Assembly: GCA_947589355.1 (NCBI GenBank) | Contig: CANPZC010000001.1 | Location: 124,001-188,000 of the forward strand | Direction of reading: 5' to 3' | DNA from: an uncultured Clostridia bacterium | GTDB taxonomy: Bacteria; Bacillota; Clostridia; Oscillospirales; Ruminococcaceae | DNA: 64,000 nt | Shown here: piece by piece, positions 19,676 through 28,293 of the stretch | Position numbering within the stretch: position 1 is the stretch's first letter | Layout of the letters: each line of letters opens with the position of its first letter | The notes under the pieces: generated by a model | What the model saw: the letters and a program-made list of their open reading frames with translations, nothing else | The model's database searches: none | Told to the model about the DNA's origin: nothing | Program-made: the position numbers and the translations under genes

Positions 19676-20554
19676 ATGAACAAACAAAATGAAAAGATAA
19701 AAAAAGTCTACCTTTCGCCCAATCTTGAAAAAGAAAACTGCCTTGAATATACCAAAAAAGCCTGCGAAATTCTTGCCGCTAACGGCTGCAGAGTTTTTGC
19801 AGATGAAAGTTTGAAAGGCTTCTTTAATGGCATAATTTTCGGCAAGCCCGAGGAGCTGCTGCCACAGTGCGATATAATTCTGGTCTCGGGCGGCGACGGC
19901 ACGATACTAAAGCACGCAAAAAAATATTCTGCTTATGATAAAGCTATCCTCGGTCTTAACTGCGGCAGGCTCGGTTTTATGGCAACTTTAGAGCACGACG
20001 AACTTCACCTGCTTGAAAAGCTCTGCGAGGGCAGCTACAGAATTTCAGAAAGAATGCTCATTCAGGCAGATGTAACCTCGTCAGGCGAGAAAAGAACGTT
20101 CACCGCGCTTAACGATATAGTTTTCATGAAAAGTGAGGGCTGCAAGATTGCCGATTTTTGTGTAACTAAAGAAGATGCCGTAGTTTCATCTCTGCGCGCC
20201 GACGGACTTATATTTTCTACCCCCACGGGCGCAACGGCATATTCGCTTTCGGCAGGCGGGCCGCTGATAGAACCCGAAATGCAGTGTATAGAATTTACGC
20301 AGATATGTCCACACTCCCTTTTTGCAAGAACTATGATATTCACCTCCGACTCATCGCTTAACGTAACGTTTTCGTCAAAGGGCGGCGGCAAAGTTATACT
20401 TACCGTTGACGGCGTTGACGAAATGCACATTTCCGAGAGCGACAGCGTGCAGATAAGCAAGGCGCTCGGCAGCGTAAAACTTGTCGATATAACGGGCAAC
20501 AGCTTCCATAATTCAATAAGTAAAAAACTCATGACACCCATGAAAGGCGTTTGA
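19676..20554 (+). CDS. nadK: NAD kinase
   Basis: LVSGGDGTILKHAKKY; LGLNCGRLGFMATLE; GLIFSTPTGATAYSLSAGGP. Confidence 0.95.
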   Translation: MNKQNEKIKKVYLSPNLEKENCLEYTKKACEILAANGCRVFADESLKGFFNGIIFGKPEELLPQCDIILVSGGDGTILKHAKKYSAYDKAILGLNCGRLGFMATLEHDELHLLEKLCEGSYRISERMLIQADVTSSGEKRTFTALNDIVFMKSEGCKIADFCVTKEDAVVSSLRADGLIFSTPTGATAYSLSAGGPLIEPEMQCIEFTQICPHSLFARTMIFTSDSSLNVTFSSKGGGKVILTVDGVDEMHISESDSVQISKALGSVKLVDITGNSFHNSISKKLMTPMKGV

Positions 20555-20572
20555 GCCTGAAAGGAAAAAACT

Positions 20573-21040
20573 ATGAAAAAAGAGCGCCAGCAGGCAATAA
20601 AAGAACTTATAGAGCAGAAAAATATCGATACGCAGCAGGGACTTAAAGCAGAGCTTGAAAAACTCGGCTTTAAGGTAACTCAGGCAACCGTCTCGCGCGA
20701 TATAAACGATTTGGGGCTTGTAAAGGTGCTGCGCGGTCAGGGGCAGTATCGCTACAGCGTTATGCCGCAAAGCAAGCGCCGCCTCTCACCGCTCGAGGAG
20801 CTTTATTCGCTGATGAAAACACTTACGGTATCTCTCGACTACGCAGGCAATACCGTAGTTATCAAGTGCCAGACAGGTATGGCGCAGGCAGTTTGTGCTA
20901 AACTTGATGCCGCAGCCCTGCCTCAGGTAGTCGGTACTCTTGCAGGCGACGATACCATTTTTGTTCTTGTAAGAACCGGTGAAGATGCCGCGCGGCTTGC
21001 AGATGTTTTAAGCAGCGCAGCCGACGGTCTTACCGACTGA
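20573..21040 (+). CDS. argR: Arginine repressor
   Basis: KERQQAIKELIEQK...KVTQATVSRDINDLGLVKV; GTLAGDDTIFVLVR. Confidence 0.94.
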   Translation: MKKERQQAIKELIEQKNIDTQQGLKAELEKLGFKVTQATVSRDINDLGLVKVLRGQGQYRYSVMPQSKRRLSPLEELYSLMKTLTVSLDYAGNTVVIKCQTGMAQAVCAKLDAAALPQVVGTLAGDDTIFVLVRTGEDAARLADVLSSAADGLTD

Positions 21041-21076
21041 CGGACTGTTTTAATTAAAAAGAAAGGAGATGTACCC

Positions 21077-22771
21077 ATGCTCAGGGAACTTTATATCGAA
21101 GATCTCGCGGTAATAGAAAAGGCTGAAATTCAGCTTGCAGACGGTCTGAACGTCTTTTCGGGCGAAACAGGCGCAGGCAAATCTATACTTATAAACGGCA
21201 TAAACGCGGTTTTGGGTCAGCGTATGACAAAAGATATAGTACGCGGCGGCGAGAAAAAAGCCGTTATCACCGCGGTTTTTGACGATATAACCGAGCAGCT
21301 TTCCGCGGCTCTGAAAGAAAACGGCATAGATTGCGATGACGACCAGATAGTCATAAGCCGAGAGATAAACTGTGACGGCGGCAGCGTTGCAAGGCTAAAT
21401 TCGCGCCCCGTAAGCGTTGCGCTTTTGAAGAACATCGCACCCATGCTTGTGAATATCCACGGTCAGCACGACAGCCGATCCCTCCTTTCAGCCGAGCGGC
21501 ACTTAGAGCTTATAGATATTTTCGCCGCAGATGCAGACGTTTTAGAAGACTATAAAAAGTCGTTCAGGCAGCTGCAAAATGTATCGCGTGAGCTTAAAAA
21601 AGCAAGCGCAGATTCTCAGCAGAAAGAACTCCGCACCTCGCAGCTTGCCGCTATTGTGAACGATATAAAACCTCTTGAGCTTTTGCCAGACGAGGATACC
21701 GATATTGAAAAACGCTTTGAACTTGCCGACAGCTCGCGCGAACTTTCGCAGGTGCTGTCAGCGGTCGTAACGGCAATATACGGCAGCGATGAGCAGTCTT
21801 TCGGCGCAAGCAGCAGCGTTGCAGATGCATCTCAAAAACTTGCGGCTTTTCAGGAAGAATTTTCAGACCTCGAGCCGATAGTGCAGCGGCTTGACAGCGT
21901 AAGAATAGAGCTTGACGATATTTCTACACTTCTTATGAGATTTATAGGCAGCGTTGAGATTGACCCTACCGAGTTTGCGCGCCTCAGCCGCCGCCGTGAC
22001 GAGATACTACAGCTAAAACGAAAGTACAATACCGATGTAAACGGGCTTATTAAGCTTTGCGAAACTTCGGGCGACGAGCTTTTAAAACTCACCGGAAGCG
22101 AAAGCAATATAGCGCAGCTGCAAAAAGAGCGTGCCGAGCTTCTGAAAGAGGTCTCTCAAAAAGCCGCCAAGCTTTCAGATATAAGAGAGAAAGCAGCCAA
22201 GCGTTTTTGTGAAAGTGTAGCCAAGCAGCTTGAATTTCTGAATATGCCCAACGTCACACTGAGTTTTGAGCATACCAAAGGCAAACTTACCGTCAGCGGC
22301 ATGGACAGCATTGAACTTCTTATCAGCGCAAACCTCGGCGAACCGCCAAAGCCTATAGCTAAAATAGCCTCGGGCGGCGAACTTTCAAGAATAATGCTCG
22401 CCCTCAAATGCGTTATTGCCGACCGCGACGACATACCCACTATGATATTTGACGAGATAGATACGGGCGTAAGCGGCAGAGCGGCTCAGAAAATAGGTAT
22501 AAAACTAAGCGAACTTGCCGCGCACAGACAGGTGATATGCGTAACGCATCTTTCGCAGATAGCCGTTCAGGCTGACGAGCATATACTTATAGATAAGCGC
22601 ACCGCAGACGGCAGAACAACAACAGCCGTTACAGTGCTTGACGAAAAGGGCAGGGTAGACGAGATAGCCCGTATTTTAGGCGGTGAAAGCGTTACAGAAA
22701 CCACCATCAAAAATGCCGAGGAGCTTATAGCCGAAGCGGCAAGTCTTAAGTTAAAAAGTAAAAAATCTTAA
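21077..22771 (+). CDS. recN: DNA repair protein RecN
   Basis: FSGETGAGKSILINGINAVLGQR; SGGELSRIMLALKC; MIFDEIDTGVSGRAAQ. Confidence 0.95.
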   Translation: MLRELYIEDLAVIEKAEIQLADGLNVFSGETGAGKSILINGINAVLGQRMTKDIVRGGEKKAVITAVFDDITEQLSAALKENGIDCDDDQIVISREINCDGGSVARLNSRPVSVALLKNIAPMLVNIHGQHDSRSLLSAERHLELIDIFAADADVLEDYKKSFRQLQNVSRELKKASADSQQKELRTSQLAAIVNDIKPLELLPDEDTDIEKRFELADSSRELSQVLSAVVTAIYGSDEQSFGASSSVADASQKLAAFQEEFSDLEPIVQRLDSVRIELDDISTLLMRFIGSVEIDPTEFARLSRRRDEILQLKRKYNTDVNGLIKLCETSGDELLKLTGSESNIAQLQKERAELLKEVSQKAAKLSDIREKAAKRFCESVAKQLEFLNMPNVTLSFEHTKGKLTVSGMDSIELLISANLGEPPKPIAKIASGGELSRIMLALKCVIADRDDIPTMIFDEIDTGVSGRAAQKIGIKLSELAAHRQVICVTHLSQIAVQADEHILIDKRTADGRTTTAVTVLDEKGRVDEIARILGGESVTETTIKNAEELIAEAASLKLKSKKS

Positions 22772-22787
22772 AAAATTATTAAATCTG

Positions 22788-22817
22788 TTGATTTTTCTTG
22801 TATGGATATGATACAAT
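22788..22817 (+). promoter_or_regulatory. Sigma-A-like promoter (TTGATT-N18-TACAAT) for the DUF5685-like operon
   Basis: Direct reading; GAAAGGGG SD and TTG start follow. Confidence 0.5.
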
Positions 22818-22835
22818 ACAGAAAGGGGCAGCCGC

Positions 22836-23720
22836 TTGTTTGGATATGTAAAAACGTATAAACCGCAAATGCGCATCTGCGAGTATGAAACGTATAAAGC
22901 GGTGTATTGCGGTCTTTGTAAATATATAGGCAAGCAGTATGGGCTTGTTCCGAGAATGGTGCTGAGTTACGACTTTGCGTTTTTGGCGCTTTTGGATCTT
23001 TCTCTGAAAGGCTGCCGACCCGATGTAAAACCGTGCAGATGTATCGCGCACCCGATAAAGAAAAGACCATGCGCTTTTTGCGGTGAGGGGTATGAGTATT
23101 CAGCCGCATCAGCGCAGATACTTATATACCATAAACTGCGCGATGATGTCTACGATAAAGGCGGCATAATGAAAAAACTCGCGGCAAGGCTGCTTTTGCT
23201 GTTTATGAAGAAAGGCTATAAAAAAGCCAAGGGTATGTACCCCCAGCTTGCCAAAAGTATAGAGCAGCAAATGATATTCCAGCAGCAGACCGAGCGCAAA
23301 CAGAACATTAGCATCGATGAAGCGATACAGCCCTCCGCCGCCATGATGGAAAGTATAGCCTCGGGTCTTTCAAAAGATTGCGATAAGCAGCAAATTTTGC
23401 GTAAGTTCGGCTATTTTATCGGCAGATTTGTGTACCTGTGCGACGCCGCCGATGATCTTCACGACGACATAAAACGCGGCGGTTATGACCCTCTGATAAA
23501 AGAGCTCGATCTGCACGACAGCATCAGCGAGAGCGACTGCGGCAGAATTAAAGAGTATATGATAAACAGCGTGAATATGACGCTTTCTGCGCTGGCAGAC
23601 TATTACGTACAGCTGGAGATAAAAAATTTCAAACCCATACTAGATAATATCGTGTATATGGGGCTCAAAGCCTCCTGCGAGGCAGTGCTTGAAAAGAGAT
23701 TTTCTATAGAAGAAAAGTAA
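22836..23720 (+). CDS. DUF5685-like protein with Cys clusters and two Asp-rich motifs
   Basis: YCGLCKYIGKQYGLVPRMVLSYDFAFLALL; CRCIAHPIKKRPCAFC; HKLRDDVYDKGG; DAADDLHDDIKRGGYDPL. Confidence 0.75.
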   Translation: MFGYVKTYKPQMRICEYETYKAVYCGLCKYIGKQYGLVPRMVLSYDFAFLALLDLSLKGCRPDVKPCRCIAHPIKKRPCAFCGEGYEYSAASAQILIYHKLRDDVYDKGGIMKKLAARLLLLFMKKGYKKAKGMYPQLAKSIEQQMIFQQQTERKQNISIDEAIQPSAAMMESIASGLSKDCDKQQILRKFGYFIGRFVYLCDAADDLHDDIKRGGYDPLIKELDLHDSISESDCGRIKEYMINSVNMTLSALADYYVQLEIKNFKPILDNIVYMGLKASCEAVLEKRFSIEEK

Positions 23721-23749
23721 AATATACATAAAACAGAAAGGAAAATAAA

Positions 23750-24364
23750 ATGACAGATCCTTACAAAATTTTGGGAGTTTCGCCCTCAGCAAGCGACGAC
23801 GAGGTAAGATCGGCTTACAGAGAGCTTGCAAAAAAATATCACCCCGATAACTATGCAGACAATCCACTCAGCGATCTAGCCAACGAGAAGATGTCCGAGA
23901 TAAACGAGGCGTATGACCAAATAATGAATATGCGCCGAGGCGGCAGCAGCACAGCAGGAGAGAGTACCGCATACGGAAACGCAAGCTATAACCACGTCCG
24001 CGAACTTATCCGCAGCGGCAATGTTTCAGAAGCCGATAATATCTTAAACGGCATACCCGAATACAGCAGAAACGCCGAATGGTATTTCCTCAAAGGCAGC
24101 GTAGCCTATTCAAGGGGCTGGCTGAATGATGCCTATTCAAACTTTTCGCGTGCCTGCTCGATGGACCCTTCCAACAAAGAGTACAGTGCAGCCATGAACC
24201 AGATGAACCAGCGCCGCAGCGGCTATATGAACGGCGAGGGCTCTCAGCACTATAATATGGGCAGCGACAGACCCGGCTGCGGCCCGTGTGATATGTGCCA
24301 AGCGCTTATCTGTACCGACTGCTGCTGCGAATGTATGGGCGGCGACTTCATTTCCTGCTGCTGA
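23750..24364 (+). CDS. J-domain protein with Cys-rich C-terminus
   Basis: DPYKILGVSPSASDDEVRSAYRELAKKYHPDNY (HPD); C-terminal CGPCDMCQALICTDCCCECMGGDFISCC. Confidence 0.88.
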   Translation: MTDPYKILGVSPSASDDEVRSAYRELAKKYHPDNYADNPLSDLANEKMSEINEAYDQIMNMRRGGSSTAGESTAYGNASYNHVRELIRSGNVSEADNILNGIPEYSRNAEWYFLKGSVAYSRGWLNDAYSNFSRACSMDPSNKEYSAAMNQMNQRRSGYMNGEGSQHYNMGSDRPGCGPCDMCQALICTDCCCECMGGDFISCC

Positions 24365-24380
24365 GAAAAGCGTGTGAAAT

Positions 24381-24929
24381 ATGAAAAAGAAAAGTTATAA
24401 AATTGCCCTCGGCGGCGTGGTGTCGTCACTGAGCTTGGTCGTCATGCTGCTTGCCTCCGTGATACCGGGGCTTGAATATACTATCCCTGCGCTGGCAGGC
24501 ATTCTGCTTATAGTAATAGTTATCGAGATAAACCTGCGGTGGGCGCTGCTTTCGTATGCCGCCGTCGCACTGCTTACGTTTTTTATCGTGCCTAATAAAG
24601 AATCAGGTCTTTTGTATATCACATTCATGGGCTATTACCCTATAATAAAATCTGTATTTGAAACAAAGATAAAGCCGCGCGCAGGGCAGTGGGCGGCAAA
24701 ATTTGCGCTGTTCAACGCCGCGCTTGTGGTGTATTATCAGCTTGTAAAACTGCTGGTAGTAAGTCAGGAGCTCACCGAATCGCTCGGCAAATACGGCAAA
24801 TATTCGCTGATAATTATGCTGGGTCTGGCAAACGTAGTGTTCCTTGTGTACGATGTAGCCCTTACCAATATAATAACCGCCTATATGAAGTGGTTTCGCA
24901 AAAAGTTCATTAAACATATAGATAAGTAG
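24381..24929 (+). CDS. Hypothetical polytopic membrane protein
   Basis: About five hydrophobic segments; co-directional with short gaps. Confidence 0.7.
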   Translation: MKKKSYKIALGGVVSSLSLVVMLLASVIPGLEYTIPALAGILLIVIVIEINLRWALLSYAAVALLTFFIVPNKESGLLYITFMGYYPIIKSVFETKIKPRAGQWAAKFALFNAALVVYYQLVKLLVVSQELTESLGKYGKYSLIIMLGLANVVFLVYDVALTNIITAYMKWFRKKFIKHIDK

Positions 24930-24947
24930 AGAAAGAAAAGGATAACA

Positions 24948-25682
24948 ATGGGAGAATACGATAAGTACCTGCTTGACAAAAATTCGTCAACATATAAACG
25001 GCGGATCATAGTAAGAGTGATAACCTTGGTGCTTGTCCTCGGCATTTCAACATACCTCGTGTTCAAGCTCTATCCATATGTAGAGTTTATAAAAACACAG
25101 GAGGGCAGGAAATACCTCAAAAGCATCGTCGATGACAATATGCTAAAAGGTGTGCTGCTGTTCACTGCGTGTCAAGCGCTGCAAGTTATAATACCCGTCC
25201 TGCCGCCGCTGCAAATCGTCAGCGGTATGCTCTTCGGCTCAGTGCTCGGCACATTGCTTTCAATACTCGGTATAGTGCTTGGCTCAACGGTGGTGTTTTT
25301 TCTCGTCAAGTGGCTGGGCTATTCGTTTGTGCAAACCATGCTTGACGAAAAAAAGCTGCACCGCTTCAAATTTCTGTATGACGAAAACAAAGTCGTCACC
25401 ATAATGGCAATAATGTTTCTCGTCCCGGGCTTCCCGAAAGATATGCTAACATTCGTGCTGCCGCTCACAAAAATGTCAAAGAAAGACTTCTTTTTCGTAA
25501 TAATGCCTGCCCGAGTGCCTGCCTTGGTGCTGTCATCGGTCGTCGGCGGCTGTATACGCAGCGAGAATTATATCGCAGCAGGCGTGTTCTCGGTCTGCGT
25601 GCTTGCGCTCTCTGTCATCGGCATACTCTACCGCGATAAAATAGTCGAAAAATTCCATAGAGAGCATTCTAAAAATAAGTGA
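24948..25682 (+). CDS. TVP38/TMEM64 (VTT/DedA-like) membrane protein
   Basis: QIVSGMLFGSVLGTLLSILGIVLGSTVVFFLVKWLGY; FLVPGFPKDMLTFVLPLTKMS. Confidence 0.85.
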   Translation: MGEYDKYLLDKNSSTYKRRIIVRVITLVLVLGISTYLVFKLYPYVEFIKTQEGRKYLKSIVDDNMLKGVLLFTACQALQVIIPVLPPLQIVSGMLFGSVLGTLLSILGIVLGSTVVFFLVKWLGYSFVQTMLDEKKLHRFKFLYDENKVVTIMAIMFLVPGFPKDMLTFVLPLTKMSKKDFFFVIMPARVPALVLSSVVGGCIRSENYIAAGVFSVCVLALSVIGILYRDKIVEKFHREHSKNK

Positions 25683-25695
25683 ATATTATTATATT

Positions 25696-25727
25696 TTGCG
25701 CTTACGCGCAACCTGCGGAGCTGTTCA
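25696..25727 (+). repeat. Interspersed hairpin repeat copy A (TTGCGC-TTAC-GCGCAA + CCTGCGGAGC)
   Basis: Near-identical to 55664-55696, related to 33701-33730. Confidence 0.7.
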
Positions 25728-25821
25728 ACGCCCCACCTTTGCACCACACATTATCTGTCCCTAGCTCCCACATACTAAAAACAATGCGCCACGGCAAACC
25801 GAGCTCTGAAAGGAAGATATT

Positions 25822-26143
25822 ATGACTGATTTTAGCATCAATGAAATGTTGGATATGCAAAAGTCTTCAGGATAAATACAAGGATAAATGGGAAAATTAT
25901 CGTGCGAAACGGGCAAACAAGCTGCTTTGGATGATAGGCGAAATTGGCGAAGTGATCGATGTTATCAAAAAGAATGGAGACCTTGCGGCGTGTGAGGATG
26001 TTGAAACAAGAAAACATCTCGTTGAAGAAATGGCAGATGTTCTAATGTATTACAACAATGTTATGCTTTGTTATGATATTTCTGCCGACGAATTAAAACA
26101 GGCATATACTGAAAAGTTTGAAAAGAATATGACACGTTGGTAA
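25822..26143 (+). pseudogene. MazG-like nucleotide pyrophosphohydrolase with apparent frameshifts
   Basis: SD AGGAAG + ATG at 25822 gives MTDFSINEMLDMQKS then stop; the +1 frame continues LQDKYKDKWE...NKLLWMIGEIGEVIDVIKKNGD...EEMADVLMYYNNVMLCYDI. Confidence 0.7.
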
Positions 26144-26251
26144 ATGCATGATTTTCTGCCTATATCAAAATCACCGAAAACATAGATATCACCTTGCACA
26201 ATTTGCTGCAACACCGAGTAATTCATTAAAAATAGCACCTGAGGAACCCAT

Positions 26252-26574
26252 ATGTCAACAACTAAAGATATCTCAGCTTCCTGTCCGAGCAGCTTAGCTC
26301 TCTTGACGGAATATCATTCCGTTCAATGATGGGCGAATATCTGATATATTACCGCGGCAAGACTGCCTCCTATGTCTGTGACGGCCGCCTTTTGGTAAGA
26401 CCCACACCGTCAGCAGTAAAAATGCTGCCCGATGCCGAATATGACTCCATGACCGCCGGCGGCAGAAAGAAACTGCTCCGAGTCGATAACATCGATAACA
26501 AAGAGCTTTTAACAGAGCTGTTTACTGCTATGTATGACGAACTGCCCGAACCAAAGCCCAAGAAGCATAAGTGA
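26252..26574 (+). pseudogene. TfoX N-terminal-domain protein with a 5' frameshift
   Basis: ATG 26252 MSTTKD, then in the adjacent frame from 26269 YLSFLSEQLSSLDGISFRS-MMGEYLIYYRGK...LLVDN-like...ELPEPKPKKHK. Confidence 0.75.
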
Positions 26575-26582
26575 ACAAAACA

Positions 26583-26610
26583 CCCCCGAGAACACCCAAG
26601 TTCCCGGGGG
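26583..26610. terminator. Hairpin between convergent genes
   Basis: CCCCCGAGAAC-acccaa-GTTCCCGGGGG. Confidence 0.55.
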
Positions 26611-26632
26611 TAAATTTATGCATTTATTCGTG

Positions 26633-27163
26633 TTATTCGCCTATAAACGTGACCACTTCATCAAGCGGTCTGCGCTCTCTCGCACCCTTGTCGTATTTTG
26701 GCACGCCTATCGTTATTATAGCCGCAGGTGTGTGGTGTGCAGGTATGGAAAAATGCTCCCTGCACTTTTCAACGTCAATAGGGCCAATCCAGCAGCCGCC
26801 AAGCCCCATGTCAGCAGCTTTGAGCAGCATATGGTTCGCAGCTCCTGCAGCGTCCTGATACGCAAACAGCTTTCCGCGCTCCTCGCCAAACTGCTTCTGC
26901 AATCTCTCAACTACCTCATTGTCAAGGCATATCACCACAAGAAACGGTATGTCGCTTGCCCAAGGTATGTTTGCCGCCTTTTGGTGATAATCCGCAATAA
27001 GCTTCCTGTCAAGTGTCGCGTAAAATCTCCATGCCTGATAGTTGCACGAGTTAGGCGCTCTTATCCCTGCATCGAGAATTTTCACCGCCTGCTCTTTCGT
27101 AATGCCCTCACCCGTGTAAGAGCGTATGCACCTGCGTTTTTTCAAAAGTTCCGTAAACTGCAT
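26633..27163 (-). CDS. Nitroreductase family protein
   Basis: MQFTELLKKRRCIRSYTGEGITKEQAVKILDAGIRAPNSCNYQAWRFY; AADMGLGGCWIG. Confidence 0.9.
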   Translation of the reverse strand: MQFTELLKKRRCIRSYTGEGITKEQAVKILDAGIRAPNSCNYQAWRFYATLDRKLIADYHQKAANIPWASDIPFLVVICLDNEVVERLQKQFGEERGKLFAYQDAAGAANHMLLKAADMGLGGCWIGPIDVEKCREHFSIPAHHTPAAIITIGVPKYDKGARERRPLDEVVTFIGE

Positions 27164-27164
27164 A

Positions 27165-28247
27165 TCAATCACCAAACGAAATGCCAATGCGCCGCGCCGC
27201 AAGCACCATCTGATCGTCTTTGTCAACAAACTTTGTCTTGCCTGCAATGTCCTCCAGCTTGTTTTCGGTTATCTCACCATCAACCATAGCCACAGTGTAG
27301 CCGAACTTTTCTTTGAATAACAGCTCTGCCGCGCGTGTGCCGAACTGCGTAGCCAGCACCCTGTCATAAGCCGACGGACTTCCGCCTCTCAGCATGTGTC
27401 CGGGTACGCAAACTCTCGTCTCAATACCGGTGTTTGCCTCTATAGTAGCCGCAATTCTCGCCGAAGCCGTCTTTTCTCCTGCCTCAACGCGCTTTTTGGC
27501 TCTCTCTTTCTTCTTCATCTTCGCTTCTTCAGTGTCAAACGCACCTTCTGCTACCGCCATTATTGAGAACGCCTTGCCTGCCTTTTCGCGCTTTTCGCAA
27601 GCCTCGCACAGCTTGTCAATGTCAAACGGTATCTCGGGTATAACTATCATGTCAGCGCCGCCTGCAACACCAGCGTACAAAGTCAGCCAGCCTGCCTTGT
27701 TGCCCATTATCTCAACTACCATTATCCTGCCGTGTGAGTTAGCCGTAGTGTGCAGCCTGTCAATAACGTCAGTCGCAATATCCACCGCCGTGTGAAAACC
27801 AAACGTAACGCTCGTTCCGAAAATATCGTTGTCAATCGTCTTCGGCAGCCCGATAACATTCAGCCCCTCGCTTGCCAAAAGGTTCGAGGTCTTGTGCGTG
27901 CCGTTGCCGCCCAGCGTGAAAAGACAATCCAGCTTCTGCTTTTTGTAGGTATCTTTCATTGCCTTTACCTTGTCAACGTTGTCTTCTTCAACCACCGTCA
28001 TCATCTTGAAAGGAGTCCTCTTAGTGCCGAAGATAGTGCCTCCCATAGTCAATATTCCCGAAAAATCCGACGGCTCCATTTCCTTGCATTCGTTGTTGAT
28101 AAGTCCCGAATAACCATCGTTTATACCAACAATTTCAATGCCGTCAGTGCCGAATTTTTCATAGCACGCCTTTGCAACGCCGCGAATAGTAGCGTTAAGT
28201 CCCGGGCAGTCGCCACCGCTGGTGAGTATGCCTATTCTTCTTTTCAT
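27165..28247 (-). CDS. 6-phosphofructokinase family (GGNGT / PKTIDND type)
   Basis: GILTSGGDCPGLNATIRG; GGNGTHKT; GLPKTIDNDIFGT; VEIMGNKAGWL. Confidence 0.92.
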   Translation of the reverse strand: MKRRIGILTSGGDCPGLNATIRGVAKACYEKFGTDGIEIVGINDGYSGLINNECKEMEPSDFSGILTMGGTIFGTKRTPFKMMTVVEEDNVDKVKAMKDTYKKQKLDCLFTLGGNGTHKTSNLLASEGLNVIGLPKTIDNDIFGTSVTFGFHTAVDIATDVIDRLHTTANSHGRIMVVEIMGNKAGWLTLYAGVAGGADMIVIPEIPFDIDKLCEACEKREKAGKAFSIMAVAEGAFDTEEAKMKKKERAKKRVEAGEKTASARIAATIEANTGIETRVCVPGHMLRGGSPSAYDRVLATQFGTRAAELLFKEKFGYTVAMVDGEITENKLEDIAGKTKFVDKDDQMVLAARRIGISFGD

Positions 28248-28293
28248 AATTGTTACAACTCCTTTGTGTATATTTTAGTATGTGTAAAATTTA

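Noticed and set aside
26534-27289. 251-aa + strand ORF overlapping nitroreductase and PFK genes
   Set aside because: Antisense shadow of two well-supported minus-strand genes.
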